Positions 34,432 to 44,072 of a stretch of 64,000 bases of DNA are shown in pieces. Numbering within the stretch: the stretch's first letter is position 1; the number at the start of each line of letters is the position of its first letter. Under the pieces are notes generated by a model. It did not search any database. It had not been told where the DNA came from and worked only from the letters and a program-made list of their open reading frames with translations. This DNA is from Shuttleworthia sp045545575 (GTDB taxonomy: Bacteria; Bacillota; Clostridia; Lachnospirales; Lachnospiraceae): contig JAZQBE010000028.1 in assembly GCA_045545575.1 (NCBI GenBank), positions 23,852 to 87,851 of the forward strand, read 5' to 3'. The position numbers were made by a program, and so were the translations under genes.

Positions 34432-34603
34432 ATCCCTTCCACCCTTCGATGATTCAATGTCTGAGCGATTTACGCACGAAGGACAGCAAACCCGGTTTCA
34501 CGCGAATCTGCTGTCTTTGTCGGCATGTTTTATAGAGTTTACCACAGTTGGCGCTGAAAGTCTAATGAAGGCTTTCGCGCCGGAATCCGGCGGAAAAAAG
34601 CCT

Positions 34604-35266
34604 CTATTTCCTCTTTTCGCTCCGGTATCCGTCCGGGTTCTCTTCCGAAAAACGCCGGGTGTGCCGGCGGGCGATCGTCCGCCGCCGGAAGACCACAAGC
34701 TTGCTGAATACGTAGTTGGCGATGATGATAAAAATCTGCGCGACGTATTCCACTTTCATATTTGGAAAACCGAAGCCCAGCACAAAGATGTGCAGAATGG
34801 CTTCCTCCAGGCCGAGCGTCAGCGACCGGCCGAAGAAAAAGCTGACCAGCTGCTGAAAAAAGGCCAGTGTGCCCTTGGGCGCATAGGTAAACACCCATTT
34901 GCGGTTCGTCAGAAACGCGAAAAGCGTCGCGAAAAACCACGAAACCGCTTCCGCGATCAGGATGGTCCATCCCATCCGGTCGGTCAGCGTCAGATACACG
35001 TTGATGGAGATCAGCATCGTGCCCAGACCGAACAGCGCGTACAGGAGGTACTCCTTGTACTTCGAATAGATCGGGCCGAGCCACTTGACGTACCGGAACT
35101 TGATGCCCCAGGCCACCAGCCGGTCGAACACGTCCGGTTCCCGGTCCTCCGCAACGCCGGCACGGCGGAGCCGGTCCTGATAATCGGCCTCCTGCGCGGC
35201 GCTTCGCTGCCGCTCCTTCAGGCGTTCGGCATGGGCGCGTACGCTTTCCTGTTTCTTTTCATCCAT
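34604..35266 (-). CDS. GtrA-family membrane protein
   Basis: A 220-residue protein with a charged helical N-terminus (about 1-60) and four transmembrane helices. GtrA-like signatures include YLLYALFGLGTMLISINVYL, FLTNRKWVFTY and YVFSKLVVFRRR. Family members are thought to help flip lipid-linked sugars or act with GT2 dolichol-phosphate-mannose-like enzymes in glycan decoration. A fitting partner is the GT2 gene at 47738. It is downstream of a terminator and 172 bases ahead of the pyrophosphorylase gene. The long soluble N-terminus is unusual. Confidence 0.85.
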   Translation of the reverse strand: MDEKKQESVRAHAERLKERQRSAAQEADYQDRLRRAGVAEDREPDVFDRLVAWGIKFRYVKWLGPIYSKYKEYLLYALFGLGTMLISINVYLTLTDRMGWTILIAEAVSWFFATLFAFLTNRKWVFTYAPKGTLAFFQQLVSFFFGRSLTLGLEEAILHIFVLGFGFPNMKVEYVAQIFIIIANYVFSKLVVFRRRTIARRHTRRFSEENPDGYRSEKRK

Positions 35267-35285
35267 AAGCGGTAAATGCTCCCGT

Positions 35286-35331
35286 AAAAAAGCCGGCTCC
35301 TGTCTGATCTCTCAGGCAGAAGCCCGGCTTT
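35286..35331. terminator. Terminator after the L,D-transpeptidase gene
   Basis: A long imperfect hairpin with AAAAAGCCGG on one side and CCGGCTTTT on the other (about 35286-35331), inner arms TCTGA and TCAGG-like. T-runs occur on both strands. It lies 10 bases after the transpeptidase stop on the minus strand and ahead of gtrA. Confidence 0.75.
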
Positions 35332-35340
35332 TCGCGGTCA

Positions 35341-36897
35341 TCAGTGATAAACCACCACCGTCGTTCCGGAGGGGATATTGTCATAGATCCACTTCGCGTC
35401 CTCTAAGACCATGCGCACGCAGCCGTGCGAGATCGGCACGCCGAGACGGCCGTCGCGGATCCGCAGCGGTTCGGGATCCTGATAGTAGCTGATCGAGTGG
35501 AACAGGTAATCGTAGTAGAACTGGGTCGCGTAGAACAGGCGGTGTCCCTCGGAATCAAAATAGCGCATCTTGATGCCGACCTTGAACGTGCCCTCCACGG
35601 TCGGCGTCCGCGGGGCGCCGTCGCTGACGGTCACGTACATCACTTCCTTCCAGCGGCCCTTCGCTCCCTCGTAGACACCGGTGGTGTGGGTGGTGCGGTT
35701 CACAAGGATGATGTACTTGCTCGGGCTGCTGTAGTCGTTCGCGCGAAGCAGCATGTCCACACGGGCGGTGGAATGCGCGTCGGACACGAAGGTGAATTCC
35801 TCGGTGGACAGGTCGTTCCAGACGTAGCCCGGAATGGTGTCGCTTAACGCGGTCACGTTGCCGTTGGCGTCATAGTGGTACCACAGCTTGTGGGCATAGA
35901 CCCAGCCGTTCTTCCACTCCACGGTGGTCAGATTGTAGGGCAGGTAGCCGATGTCCGTATGCGCGGCGCCGTTTTCCGCGGAGATCAGGATGTGCACCGT
36001 TCCGCGCTCCATGCGGTCGCGCTTCGGGATGAAGATCAGATAGGCATCGCCGTCGAACCAGCCTTCGTAGCCGCCGAGGTCGTCCGCCTCGTGGCCCTCG
36101 GACCAGACCAGGGCGTTCACGTGGTCGGCCTTCTTCATGCCGCAGGGATTGTAGACCTTCGCGATGACCACGTCGCCCGCGTCACGCAGATACATGAAGT
36201 TCGCCGGCAGGGTCTCGGAGGGCGCCTTCTTCGGGCCGTCCATGCCGTACCAGGCAATGCCTTCGTCGTTCCATGTGCCCCAGGAGACAAGGGTGTTGTG
36301 CTCGTTTAAATCCGTCGTAAAGTTGTGGGCGCCGGTCGTAAGCACCGGGGAATACTCGCGGTAGACCGGGATATTGCCCTCCTTGGCGGAATACCAGGCG
36401 ATGCCTTCGTCGTTCCAGCCGTTGGCGATCAGGTGCTGATACTCGATATAATCTGTGGTGTAGTGATGATCGCTGACGCCCGGGTGGAACACGCGGTAGA
36501 CCGGCGTTTCCGATTTCACCGGCGCATACCAGCCGATGCCCTCGTAGTCCCAGCCGACCAGGATCAGCGTGTCGCGCTCGTTCGTGTCCGCCGTGTACAG
36601 GTGCTCATGGGTGTTCGGATTGTACAGACGGTACATGGGCTGTGTCGCGACGGGCTCGACTTCACCGTCTGTGTCCGCCGGGTCCGCCGGCGCGGCCGGA
36701 TCGTCCGCCGCGGGATCCGCCGCATCTGTTCCTTCCGCCTTCAGCGTCTCCACCTGGACGGTCTCCGCTTCCGAAGGCTCCTCAGCCAGAGCCAGGATGC
36801 CCGACGTCAGCACGATGGCCGCGACGGCGAGCAGCGCGATGACGCGCACCCAGAGGCTGCGGGGTTCTTTTCCGTTTCTCTTGTGATTGTTTTTCAT
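35341..36897 (-). CDS. L,D-transpeptidase (YkuD) with three DUF5648-type repeats
   Basis: A 518-residue exported cell-wall enzyme. An N-terminal signal or membrane segment (about 17-38) and an acidic Ala/Asp/Pro linker (about 42-85) precede three DUF5648 repeats (about 86-225; EHLYT, DHHYT, HNFTT). An intermediate beta-rich region and a C-terminal YkuD domain follow. The catalytic motif is ISHGCVRM with Cys493, and KYIILVNRTTHTTGVYEG is the typical YkuD entry strand. L,D-transpeptidases make 3-3 peptidoglycan crosslinks or attach proteins, so the repeat module probably works at the wall. The start is the second in-frame ATG (36897), with GGAG six bases before it. Confidence 0.9.
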   Translation of the reverse strand: MKNNHKRNGKEPRSLWVRVIALLAVAAIVLTSGILALAEEPSEAETVQVETLKAEGTDAADPAADDPAAPADPADTDGEVEPVATQPMYRLYNPNTHEHLYTADTNERDTLILVGWDYEGIGWYAPVKSETPVYRVFHPGVSDHHYTTDYIEYQHLIANGWNDEGIAWYSAKEGNIPVYREYSPVLTTGAHNFTTDLNEHNTLVSWGTWNDEGIAWYGMDGPKKAPSETLPANFMYLRDAGDVVIAKVYNPCGMKKADHVNALVWSEGHEADDLGGYEGWFDGDAYLIFIPKRDRMERGTVHILISAENGAAHTDIGYLPYNLTTVEWKNGWVYAHKLWYHYDANGNVTALSDTIPGYVWNDLSTEEFTFVSDAHSTARVDMLLRANDYSSPSKYIILVNRTTHTTGVYEGAKGRWKEVMYVTVSDGAPRTPTVEGTFKVGIKMRYFDSEGHRLFYATQFYYDYLFHSISYYQDPEPLRIRDGRLGVPISHGCVRMVLEDAKWIYDNIPSGTTVVVYH

Positions 36898-36935
36898 CTG
36901 TGACTCCATAGCGTTTTGATGATTATATGGATCTG

Positions 36936-38834
36936 TCAGGCCCGGCTGCGCTGCGCGAGTCCGAAGCCTGCGCTGTCAAGCGACAGGTTGGGATTGTAGA
37001 ACGGATCGCCGGCCGAAAGGACCTCTTCCCAGGTTTCCGAAAACCGTTCGATTTCCTTTCCGAAGCGCCGCCGCTTTTCTTCCGTGTCTTCGCTGCCGCG
37101 GCTCTTTGACTCATAATGATACAACGCGGCGGCGGGATTGTAAATCACCGATCTGCCCAATCTTCGCACCCGAAGACACAGGTCCGCATCGTTAAAAGTG
37201 ACAGCCAGCTGCTCGTCCATGCCGCCGGCCTCTTCATACAGCTTTTTTTCGATCAGAAGGCAGGCGCCGGTCACGGCGGAAAGCTCCTGCATCGCGATGA
37301 CGCGGTTGAAATACCCGGGATCGGATTCGTCCGCGCCGGCGAAGGCATGGCCGGCCACGCCGCCGAGGCCGAGATAGATGCCAGCGTGCTGAATCGTGTC
37401 GTCCGGATAGAACAGGCGGGCGCCGACGATTCCCGCGTGCTCGCAGACGGCTGTTTCCACTAAGGTGCGCACAGCGCCCGGCGTGCGCACGGACGTGTCG
37501 TTGTTTAACAGCAGAAGGTATTCGCCCTTCGCCTGCGCCGCGCCGAAATTGTTGATCGCGGAATAATTGAATTCCTGCCCGTCCCACGCAAGAACCCGCA
37601 CCCGCGCGTCCTTCGCCTGCCATTTTTCATAACAGGCCCGGGTGGCGGCTTCGGTGCTGCCGTTCTCCAGAAGGAGCACTTCTATATTCTCATAGCCGCC
37701 GTCCGATAAAAGGGACACAAGGCAGCGGTCGAGGACGGCGCTTTCGTCCCGGTTCGGGATCAGCACGGAGACCAGCGGTTCTTCGCCGCTGTGCCAGCGG
37801 GTCTGATAGGTGCCGTAGACCGCGGTGTTTCCCACCGTGCCCGGCAGCCGCAGACGGTCGTAGTGGGCCTGCACCGCGCGCTTTCCCGCCTCAAAGGCGT
37901 AGAGCTTGCTCTGGGGATTCTCCGCCGTGGACTCGCCGTAGGCCCGCCAGTGGTAAAGCACCCGCGGAATGTGGCAGACCCGGTCCGTCCGCTCGCAGCA
38001 GCGCAGGATCAGATCGTAGTCCTGGGCGCCTTCGAATTCGGACCGCAGAAGCGCGCCGCCCTCTTCTGAAAGCACCTGCTCCAGCAGGGCCTTTTTCACC
38101 ACCAGGAAATGGCACAGGTAGTTCATGGAACACAGCAGCGGCAGGTTGTAGTCCGCCTTGAAATGCGGAAGCAGCCGGTGCGCCCCGTCCTCGGACAGGT
38201 TGTCGACGTCGCTGTAAAAAACGTCGATGCACTCGTCCTTTGAAAGCGCCTGCCGCATCCGGTACAGCGCGTCCGGCGAAATCGTGTCGTCGTGGTCGAG
38301 AAAGGCGATCCATTCGCCCCGGGCCGCGGCGTACGCCGCGTTGGTATTGCCCACGATGCCGCCGTTTTCTTCAAGGGGCAGCAGCCGGATCCGCGCGTCC
38401 CGCGCCGCCTGGGCTTCGATCAGCCGCTTCCAGCCCGCCCCGGCCGGATCACCGGCCGGATAGGCGCTCCCGTCCGCGAGGATCAGCTCCCAGTCCGGGT
38501 CGGTCTGGGCCAGCACGGCGTCCACCATCTGGGTCAGAAACAGCGGACGGGTGCGGTAAACCGGCACGAGAACCGAAAAGAACGGCTGGGCGGGGGCGGT
38601 TTCTTTGCACGCCGCACGCTGTCCGGCCAGCTCCGCTTCCCCGGGTTCGTTGGCCGCGATCCACGCCTCGTAGGAGTCAAACCGCGCCCGCTCCTTCCGG
38701 CGGCGGATCCGTCCGCGCAGTTTTGCGGCCACGCCGGCAAAGCCCTTCTTCCGAAAGGTTTTGACACCGCGCTCAAGGAAGCCGCCGGCCGTATGCAGTT
38801 TTTCGCGAACGGATGTCTTCATAATAACAATCAC
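36936..38834 (-). CDS. Two-domain family 2 glycosyltransferase
   Basis: A 632-residue protein with two GT2 (GT-A) domains. The first (about 80-320) has FSVLVPVYRTRP, FLDHDDTISPDALYRM and YSDVDNLSEDG. The second (about 355-600) has VSVLIPNRDESAVLDRC, LLLLNNDTSVRTPGAV and VTGACLLIEKKLYEEAGGMDE. Such fused GT2 pairs build O-antigen- or rhamnan-like polymers in the cytoplasm. The start is uncertain: the open frame begins with GTG at 38834, an ATG follows at 38822, and neither has a clear Shine-Dalgarno. It lies just after the four-domain transferase in the same direction, so the two may work on one polymer. Confidence 0.88.
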   Translation of the reverse strand: MIVIMKTSVREKLHTAGGFLERGVKTFRKKGFAGVAAKLRGRIRRRKERARFDSYEAWIAANEPGEAELAGQRAACKETAPAQPFFSVLVPVYRTRPLFLTQMVDAVLAQTDPDWELILADGSAYPAGDPAGAGWKRLIEAQAARDARIRLLPLEENGGIVGNTNAAYAAARGEWIAFLDHDDTISPDALYRMRQALSKDECIDVFYSDVDNLSEDGAHRLLPHFKADYNLPLLCSMNYLCHFLVVKKALLEQVLSEEGGALLRSEFEGAQDYDLILRCCERTDRVCHIPRVLYHWRAYGESTAENPQSKLYAFEAGKRAVQAHYDRLRLPGTVGNTAVYGTYQTRWHSGEEPLVSVLIPNRDESAVLDRCLVSLLSDGGYENIEVLLLENGSTEAATRACYEKWQAKDARVRVLAWDGQEFNYSAINNFGAAQAKGEYLLLLNNDTSVRTPGAVRTLVETAVCEHAGIVGARLFYPDDTIQHAGIYLGLGGVAGHAFAGADESDPGYFNRVIAMQELSAVTGACLLIEKKLYEEAGGMDEQLAVTFNDADLCLRVRRLGRSVIYNPAAALYHYESKSRGSEDTEEKRRRFGKEIERFSETWEEVLSAGDPFYNPNLSLDSAGFGLAQRSRA

Positions 38835-38858
38835 GCATGTCTGCGGTTTCGGGGATCC

Positions 38859-41800
38859 TTACTGCCGCAGTTTCTTTAAGGAATCGATCACCGGCTGGGG
38901 CAGCACGCGTTTGAGCTCCCGCTTCACGCGGCTCTTCATCGAGTCCCCGCCTTCCGCAGGAGCCGGCTGCGCCGGACCGGGGAACCCGCCTCTGGTGCCG
39001 GCCGCACCGGTGCCGGCCGCGCCGATCATCTCGCTGTCGTCGATCCACGCGGGAATGGCGGCGCCTTCACAGCCCGGCGCGGACATGCCGCTTAAATAAT
39101 CCCGGAGCAGCATTTCATAGCAGCCCAGCGTACGCGCCGTCTTCCACCAGCGGTCCGCCCAGACGCCGGCAGGCCGTACCCAGGGCTTGTCGCGGCCGGA
39201 AAAATGCAGGATGCCGGGATGGGCCAAAGCGGCTCGCCATGCGGCGCTTTCCGAGACGGACAGCGCTGCGACGGCGCCGTTCCGGGGGCCGACGAGAATG
39301 GCAAAATTGTCCGGCTGCTGCATGTTCCAGCGCGCGTCAAGGACAGCCGGCATTTCCGAACCGAGCAGGTTCACGGCCTCCGTTTCAAAGCCGGCAGGGA
39401 AGCCGGCAAAGGCCGCGAACACGGCTTCCGCCGTCACCTGCTGCCGCCAGCGGTCCAGATCCATCAGAAGAACGCCCGGCTGAATCCACCGGCGCAGGCT
39501 GCGCCCCTGGGCGCGGTCCTGCCACTGGGCCAGCAGCGGCGGATTGTAGCGGTTGTGCACCGTGACGACGTCTACGTTGGGAACGCCGCCCACGGGCGCA
39601 TCGCCCAGATCCGCGGCAAACAGCTCTGCGAGGTCGTCGCACACCAGGATATCACTGTCCAGCGTCAGGACCCGGCTGTAGTCCGGAAGCAGCTCGCCTA
39701 AAAGCGCGGGGAGCACCGGCGCCGTGATCGGCATCACAAGACCCCGGCGGCGCATCTTCCGAAGTGCCCAGGAGACGTCGTAAAAGCGGATTGCAAGATC
39801 CCCGGCCGCTTCTTCGAGCAGCCGCCGGCTTTCGTCCGACAGTCCGAAGTGAAGGACCAGCACGTCCAGTGCGGTTTCGGCCTTCTTCGACGCGGCCAGC
39901 GAAGCCAGGGCCGCGGCCGTATAGCGTGCGTACCCGTCGTCCGTGGAAAAGACCACCGGCATGCCGCCGGCCGGCTTCGGCGCCGGCGTTTCGGCGTCGG
40001 TAAAGGCGAACTGGATCCGCTGCAGATACCGCACCGCCATCGCGGCCGCATCCATCTGCTTTGCCGTCACAAAGATGCCCAGCATCCGCTCGCCGAGGAA
40101 GCCGTAAATCCGCGCGTTGTAGGAGCTGTAATCCACCAGCGCGTCCTGGCGGGCGGCTTCCACCTGGGCAAGCACGTCAAACAGAAATTCACTGTATTCG
40201 ACAAACAGCTCCCGCCGCATTACGAACATGCTGCACGCGAGGCTGTCCGTCCCGTCCAGATAGGCTTCCATCGCCGGAACGTATGCCGGCCAGCGGTCGC
40301 GGACCGCCTGTTCCATACAGGCGAGATCGGCGGCTTCGTGATTCTTCACATACAGTTCCCGCACGGAAAGCGCGTCCCCGTTGCGCACGTCGTAGGGCTC
40401 CGGCAGGAAGATGTCCGCGCCCGACGAAAGCACGCGGTCCATCTGCTCCTTCGAAATTTCGTAGCACGCCAGCGTATCCGCGTCGGGCGCATCCTCGGAA
40501 ATCTGCGCTTCCGCGTCCGCCGCGAAGCGCGCGTCGGCGAAGGACAGATATCTGCGGTAATGGAACAGGCCGAACCACGCCGGCGCGTCGGCCGAAAGCG
40601 CGCGGTTCTTCCACATCCAGTAATGGGCCGTCAGTTCACAGTAGTGCGGGTTCTTCGCTGAAATCTCTTCGCCCTCGCTGTCGGGCTGCATGCCGTGAAG
40701 CGGCTGTTTCTGCAGCGCCGCGCCCACGTGGATCGGCACCAGATACGGGTTGTCCGGCACAAAGGAAGGCTTGTGGCAGCAGACGCCGATGAACGCCTTT
40801 GCTTCCTTTGTGTCCGCGGACGCGTCCCTGACATAGGAAAACGCCTGTCCGAGCGGCGCCCAGTGCATCACGCCGCCGCAGTCCACCGCCAGCCCCAGAC
40901 CGTATCCGCCCGGCGCCAGGTCCGCCGCGGAGAAGTCCGCCGAAAAGCCGGTCTTCGCCGAGGGCAGATGAAAGACGCGTTTGACGTCCGGCCGCTCGGC
41001 CATCGCCGCGGCGACGCGGTAGGCCGGCATGCCGTTTTCCAGAAGAAGGATATAGACCTGCTGCTGTCCCACCGGCGGGCAGATGCCGGCCGATCCCTGT
41101 CCGGCCGCGCGCACGGTCTGCGCCGCGGGCGCTTCGGGCCGCAGGTAGAACGCATCCGAAAGATACGCCCAGCCGCGCAGGGAAAGCACCTCCTTCGGAC
41201 CGACGATGCCGAGGCCGCCGAGGCCCTGATCCAGCGCGTAGTGCAGGTTCGGGTTGCGGACGAACGAAACGCCTTCGGGAATCCGCTCCGCCGCGCAAAG
41301 CGCAGCGGCCGGCCGCACGGTGTAATCCGCGGAGACCGGATTGTAGGCCGGATTGTAGAACGGGTCGCTGCCGCGAAACTGCGGATGCAGACGGTACAGC
41401 AGCCGCCAGGCCGCCTGCATGGAAGCCTTCTTGGCGGGCCGGATCACGTCGCTGCCGCGGGTTAAGGATTCATAATGATACAGCACGGCGTCGTTGCGCA
41501 GGCAGTTGAAATAGCCCTTTTCATACAGACGCATGCAGAAATCGCAGTCGTTGTAGGCTTCCGGGAACCGCTCGTCCCAGCCGCCGATTTCGTCGAATTT
41601 TTCGCGGGTCACCATCAGGCAGGCGCCCGTCACCATCAGCACGTTAATGTCCGAGCGGTTGATGCCGTAATCGAACACCTGCGCGTCGTCCGCGCCGCCG
41701 TACGCATGGCCGGGGCCGGATTCGAGGCTGACCACGCCCACGTGCTGGATCCGCGTTCCGCCCGGATACAGCAGCTTCGCGCCCACCGCGCCCGCATGGG

Positions 41801-42947
41801 GAACGAGGGCCTGTCCGGCCATCCGCTTCATCCACACCGGCGAAATCACCTCGGTGTCGTCGTTCAAAAACAGCAGCAGGCCGCCGGCCGCCTTCGAGGC
41901 GCCCAGATTGCAGCTCTTCGAGAAATTGAAGGGCATCTTTTCATAGATGTACTGCGCGTCCATTTCGGCACAGAGCGCTTCGTACTGCGCCTTCGCTGTC
42001 GCGCAGCTGCCGTTGTCCACGACGAGGATCTCGTAATCCGGATACTCCGTCTTCTCCCGGATCGACGCCAGGCAGCGGCGCAGCACGTCCGGATGGTCCT
42101 TCGACAGCACCACCGCCGACACCTTCGGCCAGGGATCCCATTCATAATTGACGCGGTACTGGAAGTTGTCGCCGATCCACTCCACGTCTCCCGAAAGCCC
42201 GCGGCGCGCCAGCGCGTCCGTTTTCGCCTTGATCACGCCGGTCTGGGCGTAGGGCTTCGCCTCCGGGTTCTCCGCGATGGAGCCGACACGCAGACGCCAG
42301 TGGTACAGAATCTGCGGGATGTGGGCGATCCGCGCCGGCGTCGTTTCTTCGGTAAAGCGCAGGGTAAACGCGTAGTCCTGGGCCCCGTCGCAGCCGTAGG
42401 GAATCCCGCCGATCCGCATCGCGATCTCGCGGCGGTACAGCGAAAAATGGCAGGTGTACATGATGTTCAGGAAATAGTCCGGCGACCAGTCCGGCTTGTA
42501 GAACGGATAGCACAGCGCGCTGCCGTCCTCGGTCATCTTGTCCTCGTCGCTGTAGATGAAATCCAGCTCGGGATTCTCGTTTAAGCGCGCCGCCATCGCC
42601 TCAAGAGCGTTGTCACACAGCACGTCGTCACAGTCAAGAAATGCGATAAACTCGCCCTCCGCCATCTCCATGGCGTCGTTCGTGGCCCGGGCGATGTGGC
42701 CGTTTTCTTCGCGGTATCTCAGCTTAAAGCGCGGATCGGCGTCGTAGGCGTGCAGGATCTGCGCCATTTCCGGCATCGTGGAATGATCGTCCACCATGCA
42801 CAGCTGCCAGTTGGGATAGGTCTGCGCGAGGACGGAATCGATGCACGCCTGCAGGATTTCCGGCGCGACGTTGTAGACCGGCACCAGAATCGAAATCAGC
42901 GGGCGGTAGGTAAACTCCGCGCGGTTTTCGCTTGTTGTGTTGCTCAT
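38859..42947 (-). CDS. Four-domain glycosyltransferase (GT2-GT2-DUF4422-GT8)
   Basis: A 1362-residue cytoplasmic protein with four transferase-like units. Two GT2 domains come first (about 16-280, with ISILVPVYNVAPEIL and FLDCDDVLCDNALE; about 285-560, with VSAVVLSKDHPDVLRRC and LLFLNDDTEVISPVWMKRM). A linker follows, then a DUF4422 domain (about 725-965, starting near IGVCCHKPSFVPDNP with GLFHYRRYLSF), then a GT8 domain (about 1005-1290, with FSTDDGYARYTAAAL, the DxD in LTLDSDILVC and WIQPGVLLMDL). Such a fusion could add several sugars of one repeat unit. There is no signal peptide. It sits 51 bases after the SGNH gene. AAAGGAAAG precedes the ATG. Confidence 0.88.
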   Translation of the reverse strand: MSNTTSENRAEFTYRPLISILVPVYNVAPEILQACIDSVLAQTYPNWQLCMVDDHSTMPEMAQILHAYDADPRFKLRYREENGHIARATNDAMEMAEGEFIAFLDCDDVLCDNALEAMAARLNENPELDFIYSDEDKMTEDGSALCYPFYKPDWSPDYFLNIMYTCHFSLYRREIAMRIGGIPYGCDGAQDYAFTLRFTEETTPARIAHIPQILYHWRLRVGSIAENPEAKPYAQTGVIKAKTDALARRGLSGDVEWIGDNFQYRVNYEWDPWPKVSAVVLSKDHPDVLRRCLASIREKTEYPDYEILVVDNGSCATAKAQYEALCAEMDAQYIYEKMPFNFSKSCNLGASKAAGGLLLFLNDDTEVISPVWMKRMAGQALVPHAGAVGAKLLYPGGTRIQHVGVVSLESGPGHAYGGADDAQVFDYGINRSDINVLMVTGACLMVTREKFDEIGGWDERFPEAYNDCDFCMRLYEKGYFNCLRNDAVLYHYESLTRGSDVIRPAKKASMQAAWRLLYRLHPQFRGSDPFYNPAYNPVSADYTVRPAAALCAAERIPEGVSFVRNPNLHYALDQGLGGLGIVGPKEVLSLRGWAYLSDAFYLRPEAPAAQTVRAAGQGSAGICPPVGQQQVYILLLENGMPAYRVAAAMAERPDVKRVFHLPSAKTGFSADFSAADLAPGGYGLGLAVDCGGVMHWAPLGQAFSYVRDASADTKEAKAFIGVCCHKPSFVPDNPYLVPIHVGAALQKQPLHGMQPDSEGEEISAKNPHYCELTAHYWMWKNRALSADAPAWFGLFHYRRYLSFADARFAADAEAQISEDAPDADTLACYEISKEQMDRVLSSGADIFLPEPYDVRNGDALSVRELYVKNHEAADLACMEQAVRDRWPAYVPAMEAYLDGTDSLACSMFVMRRELFVEYSEFLFDVLAQVEAARQDALVDYSSYNARIYGFLGERMLGIFVTAKQMDAAAMAVRYLQRIQFAFTDAETPAPKPAGGMPVVFSTDDGYARYTAAALASLAASKKAETALDVLVLHFGLSDESRRLLEEAAGDLAIRFYDVSWALRKMRRRGLVMPITAPVLPALLGELLPDYSRVLTLDSDILVCDDLAELFAADLGDAPVGGVPNVDVVTVHNRYNPPLLAQWQDRAQGRSLRRWIQPGVLLMDLDRWRQQVTAEAVFAAFAGFPAGFETEAVNLLGSEMPAVLDARWNMQQPDNFAILVGPRNGAVAALSVSESAAWRAALAHPGILHFSGRDKPWVRPAGVWADRWWKTARTLGCYEMLLRDYLSGMSAPGCEGAAIPAWIDDSEMIGAAGTGAAGTRGGFPGPAQPAPAEGGDSMKSRVKRELKRVLPQPVIDSLKKLRQ

Positions 42948-42998
42948 AGGACTTTCCTTTATCTGTTGACTGCGTCTGACGCAAAAACGGGCCGCTTG

Positions 42999-44000
42999 TT
43001 ACGGGGACGGCGAAAGCATCGCTTCGGCCGCCGCGGCTTCCGCGGCATAGGCCTCGGCTTCGGCGGCCAGCGCCGCGTAGGCGGGGTCGCCCCGGTGATC
43101 CGGAATGTCCAGCCCCGCGTCGAGCATTTCGCCGAGGTACCGGGTGATCCGCTGCGCGCCGTAGAAATTCACATGGTCGCCGGCGTCGAGCATATCCGTT
43201 TCCCAATTGATGCCCAGCTCCTCGGGAATGCTGTTCATGTCCACATACCAGACGTCAAGCTCCGCGGCCAGCGCCGCGACGGCGTCCCGGCGCGCCAGGT
43301 TGAAAAAGGCCGGCGACACCGACGTGTAAAAGATCAGCGCCGTTCCCTCGCGGTCGCACAGGGCCTTGATCCGGCGGATGTACCAGGCCGTCATCGGATG
43401 GATGGTCTCCACCGTCTGCCCGACGTGCATGTAATCCGGCGAATAGCCGCTCGTCAGGATATCCGTGCGCACCGTAAACCCGCGCCGGATCGGATGCTGC
43501 ACCGGAAGCGGCGGATCGATCAGCGTCTTCCAGGCGCTGTGATAGGCAAATAGCGGCAGCCGGTTCGCTTCTTCCGCAAGCGTATCCCGCAGCTCGGCCA
43601 CGACGCCTTCATATAAGAAGAACTGGTTCGTCTCGAGAAGCACCGCCTTCGGCGACTGGCGTTTCAGCAGCTGCGACAGCAGCACGTAGGCCGCCTCCAC
43701 CTTCTGCTGGGGCTGGCCGGCGTCGTAGACACTCCAGCCGTAATCCAGATACAGCTGCAGCGGGGAAACGGAGGTATAGCTTTCGCTGTCGCCCATGACA
43801 AGCACGTCAACGGTCTCTTCCGGCTCCATCTTTGCGAGCATGCTGCGCGAGGCACCGTCCGCCAGCTGCGCGGCATGCTTTCGCGCCAGCGCGTCCGTCG
43901 CGGCTGAGAACACCAAAAGAAGCGCCAGCAGCAGGGCAAAGAAGCCGAGCCGGGCGCGCAGCGGATGCTTTGGAACCGATTGTGTCGTTACGTTCTCCAT
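42999..44000 (-). CDS. Membrane-anchored SGNH-hydrolase-like protein
   Basis: A 333-residue protein with one N-terminal membrane segment (about 17-36) and an extracytoplasmic SGNH-like domain. The block I motif is VLVMGDSESYTSVSP (Asp71-Ser72) and a later DAGDHVNFYGAQ supplies the Asp/His pair, as in DltD- and AlgX/AlgJ-like proteins. An O-acyl transfer or esterase role on the surface glycan is likely but unproven. An Ala/Glu-rich tail ends the protein. The ATG at 44000 has no Shine-Dalgarno and lies seven bases from a -10 box, suggesting a leaderless message. Confidence 0.72.
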   Translation of the reverse strand: MENVTTQSVPKHPLRARLGFFALLLALLLVFSAATDALARKHAAQLADGASRSMLAKMEPEETVDVLVMGDSESYTSVSPLQLYLDYGWSVYDAGQPQQKVEAAYVLLSQLLKRQSPKAVLLETNQFFLYEGVVAELRDTLAEEANRLPLFAYHSAWKTLIDPPLPVQHPIRRGFTVRTDILTSGYSPDYMHVGQTVETIHPMTAWYIRRIKALCDREGTALIFYTSVSPAFFNLARRDAVAALAAELDVWYVDMNSIPEELGINWETDMLDAGDHVNFYGAQRITRYLGEMLDAGLDIPDHRGDPAYAALAAEAEAYAAEAAAAEAMLSPSP

Positions 44001-44007
44001 GCAGACT

Positions 44008-44036
44008 ATTGTACTTTGTTTTTGTGACAAAAACAA
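44008..44036 (-). promoter_or_regulatory. Promoter for a probably leaderless SGNH transcript
   Basis: Minus-strand TTGTTT (44031-44036), a 17-base spacer and TACAAT (44008-44013). Only seven bases separate the -10 from the ATG at 44000, so initiation would fall at or next to the A of ATG. Confidence 0.5.
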
Positions 44037-44056
44037 CCGCCGCCCGAGGGCGGCGG
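44021..44056 (-). terminator. Terminator after the DUF5648/lectin-like gene
   Basis: A GC-only stem (44037-44045 with 44048-44056) followed on the minus strand by TTGTTTTTG lies 16 bases after the stop. Its T-run doubles as the -35 of the next promoter. Confidence 0.75.
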
Positions 44057-44072
44057 CTGAAAAAGATGCGGA

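Noticed and set aside
37234..37623. Other frames inside the glycosyltransferase genes
   Set aside because: They are out-of-frame readings of a clear GT2 gene, with Arg/Gly-rich composition typical of high-GC shadows.
41475..42584. Plus-strand open frame of 369 residues opposite the four-domain transferase
   Set aside because: Shadow frame; the minus-strand protein carries the GT2 motifs continuously through this stretch.
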